This document shows positions 59,158 to 64,000 of a stretch of DNA of 64,000 nt, in pieces. The first letter of the stretch is position 1; every line of letters starts with the position of its first letter. This DNA is from Arthrobacter pascens. Its GTDB lineage: Bacteria > Actinomycetota > Actinomycetes > Actinomycetales > Micrococcaceae. The notes beneath the pieces are model-generated. The model was not told the origin of the DNA. It saw only the letters and a list, made by a program, of their open reading frames with translations, and did no database searches. Location of the stretch: the NCBI RefSeq assembly GCF_017052465.1, contig NZ_JAFHKT010000151.1, positions 310,001 through 374,000 on the forward strand, read 5' to 3'. A program made the translations under genes and the position numbers.

Positions 59158-60153
59158 TCAGCTCCTGCGGGCGCGGCTGCCACGCAGGCGCTGTACCTCG
59201 GCGGTGTCCGCGTATGCGGCCTGGGTGCCCTTCCTGGTGGCGGCCAGAGCCGCAGCCACGGAGGCAAACGCGGCCGCCTCTGCCAGCGATTCCCCGGCAG
59301 CCAGCCGCGCGGCCACCGCGCCCGTGAAAGCGTCGCCGGCCCCGGTGGTGTCCACCGCGGCGACCTTGGTGGGTGGAATCCGGGTGATTTGTTGTGTGCC
59401 GGCGGCCTGGGAATCCAACACCACGGAACCGTGGGCACCCAGCGTCACCAGCACCCGCTGCAGGCCGCGGCCTGCAAACTGACTGCGCACCGGCTCCCAT
59501 TCGGCGGCGTCCGCATCCGCGGCGGGCATGGCGTCCTTCCCCAGGAACAGGGAGGCCTCATGCGCGTTCACCAGCAGCACGTCGCTCAGTCCGGCAAGGG
59601 CCTGGGGCACCTCGGCGTAGGGCGAGAGGTTCAGCAGGACCGTTGCGCCGGCGTCGTGCCCTGCCTGGGCGGCGGCAGCAACCGTGTCGAGGCCGACCTC
59701 CAGGCAGAGACAGACCACTGCGGCGTCGTCGAAAACTTCCCCGGCGGCCTTGACGTCCGCCGGGGACAGGCTGCCGTTGGCGCCGGCCGAGATGATGATG
59801 CTGTTCTCGCCGGCAGCGTCGACCGAGATGATGGCGACGCCGGTGGCGGCATCGGCGGCGCGGCGCACGCGCGAGACGTCCACCCCGGCGCGTGCCGTCG
59901 ACTCGAGGAGCATGGCGCCGTTCGGGTCGTCGCCGATGGCGCCCACCAGGCTGACCTGGCCGCCGAGTTTGCTGGCAGCCACCGCCTGATTGGCGCTCTT
60001 GCCGCCCGGGTTGACGGCGAAGCCGTCGCCGTGGACCGTCTCGCCCGGCTGGGGGAGCCGGTCGCAGTAGATGGTGAGGTCGGCGTTGAGCGAACCAACG
60101 ACGACGATCCTCGACAACGGAGCGCTGGCGCCGGCGCTGGGTTCGGTGCTCAT
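59158..60153 (-). CDS. rbsK: Ribokinase (PfkB family)
   Basis: A 331-residue sugar kinase: RIVVVGSLNADLTIYCDRLPQPGETVHGDGFAVNPGGKSANQAVAASKLGG, GDDPNGAMLLE, and the catalytic DTTGAGDAFTGAVAARLAAGE. These are the ribokinase PfkB signatures 1 and 2. It phosphorylates ribose released by the nucleoside hydrolase of the same operon. Start ATG 60153 overlaps the transporter stop (ATGA). The order matches the uridine operon described in Corynebacterium glutamicum. Confidence 0.93.
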   Translation of the reverse strand: MSTEPSAGASAPLSRIVVVGSLNADLTIYCDRLPQPGETVHGDGFAVNPGGKSANQAVAASKLGGQVSLVGAIGDDPNGAMLLESTARAGVDVSRVRRAADAATGVAIISVDAAGENSIIISAGANGSLSPADVKAAGEVFDDAAVVCLCLEVGLDTVAAAAQAGHDAGATVLLNLSPYAEVPQALAGLSDVLLVNAHEASLFLGKDAMPAADADAAEWEPVRSQFAGRGLQRVLVTLGAHGSVVLDSQAAGTQQITRIPPTKVAAVDTTGAGDAFTGAVAARLAAGESLAEAAAFASVAAALAATRKGTQAAYADTAEVQRLRGSRARRS

Positions 60154-61577
60154 GCGGTGACCTCGGCGTGGATGGGCTTGGGGATCAGGAGTGACGCGGC
60201 GAAGGCTGCCGTGGTGATGGCGAGGCCCACGACCACGACGGTCAGGTAAGACGCCCTCGCATCCGCCAGGGACGACGTCGCGACGAGGGCGGCCGGGAGG
60301 ACCAGGAAGCTCAGCCCAGCGCCGAGGTTGAAGGCGCCGGCATTCATGCCCGGAAGGAAGCCGGGGTTGCCGGGCGGCGAGAGAACCACACCGAGCCCGT
60401 TCAGCATGATGTTGACCGTACCGGCGTACGTGATCCCCAGCAGTGCCGTGCCGGCCATCATCATCGGCAGGTTGTTGAGGCCGAGGAACGCGATGATCGC
60501 CAAGGCCGCCAGGCTGCCCAGCAGGCCGATGCGCAGGACCTTTGTGTAGCCCAGGACCGGGGCCAGCCGGCCACTGATCGGCCCGAAGAGCCAGCCCAGC
60601 AGGGCGTACGGCGTGAGGATGAGCAGGGACATCTCGGTGGGGCCGACGCCGAAGCCCGGGTCGGCCGCCTGGACGTACGCCGGGACGATGCCGTTGATGA
60701 CGGCGAAAATGCCGGTCATGGTGAGCGTGGTGGTAAGCAGCGGCGCCCAGGTGGAGCGCTGGCGAAGGTGCACGGTTTCCACCATGGGCGACTTTGCCCG
60801 CTTCTCCACCCACCAGAACGCGCAGAACGCGGCGGCCGCCAGCACGGTCAGGCCGACAGCGAGCGTCAGGGTGCCGGCAGAGAAGGCCGTGGCGAGCTTG
60901 GAGCCTTCGTTCAGTGCGGTCAGGAGTGCCCCCACCGCGATCACGATGAAGAACACGCCCCGCCAGTCCATGCTGGTGCCTGCGGCCGGCTTGCTCTCTC
61001 CGGCCAGGACGGCAATCAGGACCGTTGCCGCCAGGGCCAGGACGACCATGAGCCAGAAGATGCTGCGGAATCCAAAGTTCTCGGCAAAGTAGCCGCCAAC
61101 GAACGAGTCGACGCCGGCCACCCCGCCGTTGACCGCCGTGATGAGTCCCATGAGGGCACCGTACTGCCGCGGGTTGCTGACCGCGGAGCGGAGCATGATG
61201 AGGCACAGGGGTACGGTCGGGCCGCTGACTCCCTGGATGATGCGGCCCACGAAGAGCCAGGTGACGTCGGGCGCGAGGGCAGCGATGACCGAACCGACGG
61301 CCATCAGCAGCATCATGCCCAGCAGGATCTTCTTGCGGCCCACGATGTCACTGAGGCGCGGGAGGAATAGCGAGAACAAGGCCGCGGCTGTGAAGAACCA
61401 CGTTTGGGACAGGCCGATGACGGCCTGGTCCGTGTGAAGCTCGTTGCCCATGGTGACAAGGGCCGGGCTGAGCATGGAGGCATTGAGCTGGAACGCCACG
61501 CAGGCGGCCAGCAGTGCGACGACGAGCGCCGTGACGTTGGCGCGGGTGGACTTGGTGTCGGCGATCAGGGTGGTCAT
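60150..61577 (-). CDS. MFS transporter, probable uridine/nucleoside importer
   Basis: A 475-residue protein with about 14 spans: LLAACVAFQLNASMLSPALVTMGNELHTDQAVIGLSQTWFFTAAALFSLFLPRLSDIVGRKKILLGMMLL (with motif A LSDIVGRKK). RIIQGVSGPTVPLCLIMLRSAV is motif C-like region. It looks like a drug:proton antiporter-type MFS member, as does the UriT uridine transporter. Position between nucleoside hydrolase and ribokinase supports nucleoside uptake. It starts directly after the hydrolase stop. Confidence 0.87.
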   Translation of the reverse strand: MTTLIADTKSTRANVTALVVALLAACVAFQLNASMLSPALVTMGNELHTDQAVIGLSQTWFFTAAALFSLFLPRLSDIVGRKKILLGMMLLMAVGSVIAALAPDVTWLFVGRIIQGVSGPTVPLCLIMLRSAVSNPRQYGALMGLITAVNGGVAGVDSFVGGYFAENFGFRSIFWLMVVLALAATVLIAVLAGESKPAAGTSMDWRGVFFIVIAVGALLTALNEGSKLATAFSAGTLTLAVGLTVLAAAAFCAFWWVEKRAKSPMVETVHLRQRSTWAPLLTTTLTMTGIFAVINGIVPAYVQAADPGFGVGPTEMSLLILTPYALLGWLFGPISGRLAPVLGYTKVLRIGLLGSLAALAIIAFLGLNNLPMMMAGTALLGITYAGTVNIMLNGLGVVLSPPGNPGFLPGMNAGAFNLGAGLSFLVLPAALVATSSLADARASYLTVVVVGLAITTAAFAASLLIPKPIHAEVTA

Positions 61578-62630
61578 TTACTTGGCCCCTCCTGCAACGG
61601 CGCCTGCGGTAACGGCCCCGGCCACAGCGGTGACCTCCGCTGCCATGGCGGCGGGAGCGCCGCCGTCGGGCTCTCCGATCCGGATAATCGCGTCGGTGAC
61701 GAGGTCCCAGAACTTCCGATGGTCAAGGTCCACCGCGACGGACGTGTGGCAGTCGTCCGGGGCCGGCGCGCGGAAGTCGGCCACGGTCATGCCGAGCGTC
61801 AGTTTCCCCTGCAGCTCAATGTCCACCGGGACTTTGCGGGTGGTCATCACGGTGGGGTCGATGACGTAGGCAACTGCGCACGGATCGTGGACCGGCGGGT
61901 AGTCGAAGCCCTGTGCGTCCTTGTAGGTCTTGGTGAAGAACTCCATCAGTTCCAGGACGAACGTGGCCGGTTTGGTGCCGATGGCCGCGATCCGGTCAAC
62001 AATCTCCGGCGTGGCCAGTGCCTGGTGCGTGAGGTCGAGGCCCACCATCACCACCGGCCACTTTTCGTTGAACACGATGTGCGCGGCTTCGGGGTCGATG
62101 ATGATGTTGAATTCGGCCACGGCGCTCCAGTTGCCCACGTGGTAGCCGCCACCCATGAGGACGACTTCCTTGACGCGTTCCACGATGCGCGGTTCCTTGC
62201 GCGCCGCCATGGCGATGTTGGTCAGGCCCCCGGTGGGGACCAGGGTGACCGTGCCGGGTTCATGCGCCATCACAGTTTCGATGATCAGGTCGACGGCGTG
62301 GCGGGGGTCCAGCTCGATGGTGGACTCGGGCTGGTCGGGGCCGTCCATGCCGGTCTCGCCGTGGATGCTGGGGGCCGTTTCGATGGTGCGGACCAAGGGG
62401 CGGTCGCAGCCTGCGGCGAACGGGACGCCTGTAATGCCCGCAATCGTGGCGACCGAGAGTGCGTTGCGGGTGACCTTTTCGAGGGTTTGGTTGCCCACGA
62501 CGGTTGTGACGGCGAGCAGTTCGACATCCGGGCTGCCGTGAGCCAGCAGCAATGCCACTGCGTCGTCATGTCCGGGGTCGCAGTCAAGAATGATCTTCTT
62601 GGGTGCCAGGGCAGGGGGCTGGGATTCCAT
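61578..62630 (-). CDS. Inosine/uridine-preferring nucleoside hydrolase
   Basis: A 350-residue hydrolase with the metal-binding signature DCDPGHDDAVALLLA (Asp16, Asp18, Asp22, Asp23), then LLAVTTVVGNQTLEKVTRNALSVATIAGI, GPLxHGETGMDGP-type loop (SIHGETGMDGPDQP) and VFNEKWPVVMVGLDLTHQAL. It splits ribonucleosides, probably uridine, into base and ribose. The start is ATG 62630 with GGAG six bases upstream; the GTG 62642 is part of that ribosome site. The C-terminal 30 residues are Ala/Gly-rich. Confidence 0.92.
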   Translation of the reverse strand: MESQPPALAPKKIILDCDPGHDDAVALLLAHGSPDVELLAVTTVVGNQTLEKVTRNALSVATIAGITGVPFAAGCDRPLVRTIETAPSIHGETGMDGPDQPESTIELDPRHAVDLIIETVMAHEPGTVTLVPTGGLTNIAMAARKEPRIVERVKEVVLMGGGYHVGNWSAVAEFNIIIDPEAAHIVFNEKWPVVMVGLDLTHQALATPEIVDRIAAIGTKPATFVLELMEFFTKTYKDAQGFDYPPVHDPCAVAYVIDPTVMTTRKVPVDIELQGKLTLGMTVADFRAPAPDDCHTSVAVDLDHRKFWDLVTDAIIRIGEPDGGAPAAMAAEVTAVAGAVTAGAVAGGAK

Positions 62631-62691
62631 GGTTGTCTCCACGTCATTGGGGTAAAGCGTTCACGGGAATTCTGGCATCCCTCCGCGGCGT

Positions 62692-62732
62692 ACGTCAAGC
62701 GCTTAACGTGAAGTGCGTCAAGCGCTTGATGC
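62692..62732. promoter_or_regulatory. Tandem LacI-family operators
   Basis: ACGTCAAGCGCTTAACGT (62692-62709) and GCGTCAAGCGCTTGATGC (62715-62732) share the core TCAAGCGCTT with the central CG typical of LacI-family sites. Centres are 23 bp apart. They lie between the nucleoside hydrolase operon and the divergent LacI gene (62776), where the regulator would repress the operon and itself. Confidence 0.85.
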
Positions 62733-62775
62733 CATGTGATGCCTGAAAGCGCGAAACCTTGGCTACGATCGATAC

Positions 62776-63804
62776 ATGGACACCCTCGATCGGCCCAACG
62801 CCCGGGCGCCCCGTGTCACGGCCGCGATGGTGGCCGAACGCGCCGGCGTTTCCACCGCCACGGTGTCGTTGGTGGCCAACGGAAAAACCCGAGGGCGCGT
62901 GTCTGAGGACAACATTTCGCGTGTGCGGCAGGCCATCTCCGAGCTGGGCTACGTGGTGGACGGCATCGGAAGCTCGCTGGCCAAGGGCGTGAGTTCGATC
63001 GTCATCCTGGTGGCCCCGGATATCTCCAACCCGTTTTTCGCCAAGGTGATCGCCGGAGTGCGGGAGTCGCTCGGCGCCTCCTATCAGCTGCTGCTGTCCG
63101 TCACGGACGCCGGGGAATTTCCGCAGGCTGAGGACGTCCGGAAGCTCATGGCGCTCCGGCCCGCCGGCCTCCTGGTGGATGCCCCCAACGCCGGCTTCCT
63201 CGACGAACTCTCCGTAGCCGGGCCCCTGGTGCTGCTTGATGCACCCGGCCTGGAGGGCTACGCCGCCTCCGTAAACCTGGACGTCGCGCACGGCGCACGT
63301 GAACTGGCGGCGCACCTGGCCGATTCAGGGCACACGCGTGCGGCCTACATCGACAGCGTGACCGGTACGGCCACCTTCGACGTGCGGCGCAACGCGTTCC
63401 TGGAGGAGGCCCGGGCACGCGGGATCTCGGTCCCGCCGGACTGCACCATGAGCACCACGATCGACGTCGGGGCGGCCGCCGAGGCGTTCGCCCGGGCCTG
63501 GCCGGAGTGGCAGCGTTCGGGGGTCACCGCCGTCGTGTGTGGTACCGACACACACGCCTACGGTGTGCTGCAGGAGGCGCGTGTGGCCGGTGTCCGCATT
63601 CCGCAGGAACTGGCCGTGGCGGGCTTCGACGATCTGCCCTACTCGGCAACGAGTAACCCCGGCCTGACCAGCGTGCATCTGCCGGGGATGCCGCTGGGAC
63701 GCAAGGCCGGCCAACAGCTCCGGGCGCTCATGGAGGGACTGGAACTCGAGGAACCGCACGTGACGCTCGACAGCTCGCTGGTGGTCAGGGGTTCGACGGG
63801 CTAG
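62776..63804 (+). CDS. LacI-family transcriptional regulator (UriR-like)
   Basis: A 342-residue regulator: helix-turn-helix VTAAMVAERAGVSTATVSLVANGKTRGRVSEDNISRVRQAISELGYV (about 14-60), the hinge, then the ribose-binding-like effector domain beginning SSIVILVAPDISNPFFAKVIAGVRESL. The C-terminal GFDDLPYSATSNPGLTSVHLPGMPLGRKAGQQL is typical. It diverges from the uridine operon and is its likely repressor. Its stop codon overlaps that of the convergent IclR-type gene (CTAG). Confidence 0.92.
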   Translation: MDTLDRPNARAPRVTAAMVAERAGVSTATVSLVANGKTRGRVSEDNISRVRQAISELGYVVDGIGSSLAKGVSSIVILVAPDISNPFFAKVIAGVRESLGASYQLLLSVTDAGEFPQAEDVRKLMALRPAGLLVDAPNAGFLDELSVAGPLVLLDAPGLEGYAASVNLDVAHGARELAAHLADSGHTRAAYIDSVTGTATFDVRRNAFLEEARARGISVPPDCTMSTTIDVGAAAEAFARAWPEWQRSGVTAVVCGTDTHAYGVLQEARVAGVRIPQELAVAGFDDLPYSATSNPGLTSVHLPGMPLGRKAGQQLRALMEGLELEEPHVTLDSSLVVRGSTG

Positions 63805-64000
63805 TTGCGTCGCTCCACGGCCTCGGCAATCCGCTGCGCTGCCCGGACCACGAGGCTGCCATGGTCCTGGCCGGGAGATTCGGATACCCGGGCCAGGGGC
63901 ATGGCCAGGCAGACCGCGGCGATGATTCCTTCGTCGGCGCGCACGGGGGCGCTGACGGAGCCCAGTCCGGGCGTGCGGGAACCCACCGACTCGATCCAGC
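63801..64000 (-). CDS. IclR-family regulator, C-terminal part (runs off the window)
   Basis: About 65 residues of a minus-strand gene whose beginning lies beyond the window. WIESVGSRTPGLGSVSAPVRADEGIIAAVCLAMPLARV matches the end of the IclR effector domain (GVxSVAAPVRDxxGxVVAAxxVSGP). The tail RAAQRIAEAVERRN is the usual last helix. The regulated genes cannot be seen. Confidence 0.75.
   Translation of the reverse strand, partial: WIESVGSRTPGLGSVSAPVRADEGIIAAVCLAMPLARVSESPGQDHGSLVVRAAQRIAEAVERRN

Noticed and set aside
60154-61206. Upstream extension of the ribokinase frame
   Set aside because: It overlaps the MFS carrier in a different phase; the kinase starts at 60153 in an ATGA overlap.
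1-64000. CRISPR arrays, rRNA or prophage
   Set aside because: No regularly spaced repeats, rRNA motifs or phage structural genes were seen; mobile traces are limited to three decayed remnants.

Overview
The window reads as high-GC Gram-positive chromosome, most like Arthrobacter, Pseudarthrobacter or Paenarthrobacter (Micrococcaceae). The reasons are strong GC3 bias, frequent GTG starts, ATGA/TAATG-coupled operons, a DasR-type aminosugar regulon and a Corynebacterium-like uridine operon. The genus is inferred from protein style, not from a marker gene. I saw no rRNA, tRNA or CRISPR array.

Layout. About 1-29.6 kb is an accessory catabolic region. It opens with a wrecked IS256-type transposase. 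A minus-strand operon follows: a NitT/TauT-type ABC transporter with two different permeases, a DHA2 exporter, and an isochorismatase-family hydrolase behind its own gap. A second isochorismatase-family hydrolase diverges from the operon. Next come a flavin reductase remnant, a MatC-type carboxylate carrier with a maleate isomerase-like enzyme under a divergent IclR regulator, and a frameshifted membrane-protein gene. Two related zinc alcohol/formaldehyde dehydrogenases diverge from each other. A two-component flavin monooxygenase module (LLM monooxygenase, flavin reductase, MFS carrier, LysR) follows. The main unknown is a tightly coupled operon at 22.3-28.7 kb: GntR, ABC substrate-binding protein, permease, ATPase, ACMSD-like amidohydrolase, cupin and ATZ/TRZ-type amidohydrolase. 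It looks like uptake and ring opening or deamination of an unidentified N-containing compound. Two unrecognised small genes and a serine recombinase remnant close the region.

29.9-37.5 kb is a mosaic: a divergent cation antiporter and TerC pair, an AraC regulator, an IS630-type remnant, small unknown genes, a TPR protein, and two inverted OhrR-like regulators sharing a 258-bp nearly identical core. One of these has lost the redox cysteine. A promoter plus 5' hairpin occurs twice here, about 4.6 kb apart.

37.5-64 kb is orderly metabolic sequence. It holds an N-acetylglucosamine operon (MFS carrier, kinase, SIS-domain enzyme, nagA) with a divergent DasR/NagR-like regulator and two matching operators. 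It also holds an orphan sulfonate-type binding protein and a large cluster at 45.9-57.3 kb with a polar amino acid-type ABC transporter, two paralogous binding proteins, three LLM flavoenzymes, DUF1684, an FAD/NAD(P)-binding protein and a GNAT. That cluster resembles organosulfur or S-alkylcysteine scavenging loci. An NCS1 nucleobase permease and a uridine operon (nucleoside hydrolase, MFS carrier, ribokinase, divergent LacI regulator with tandem operators) follow. The window ends inside an IclR-type gene.
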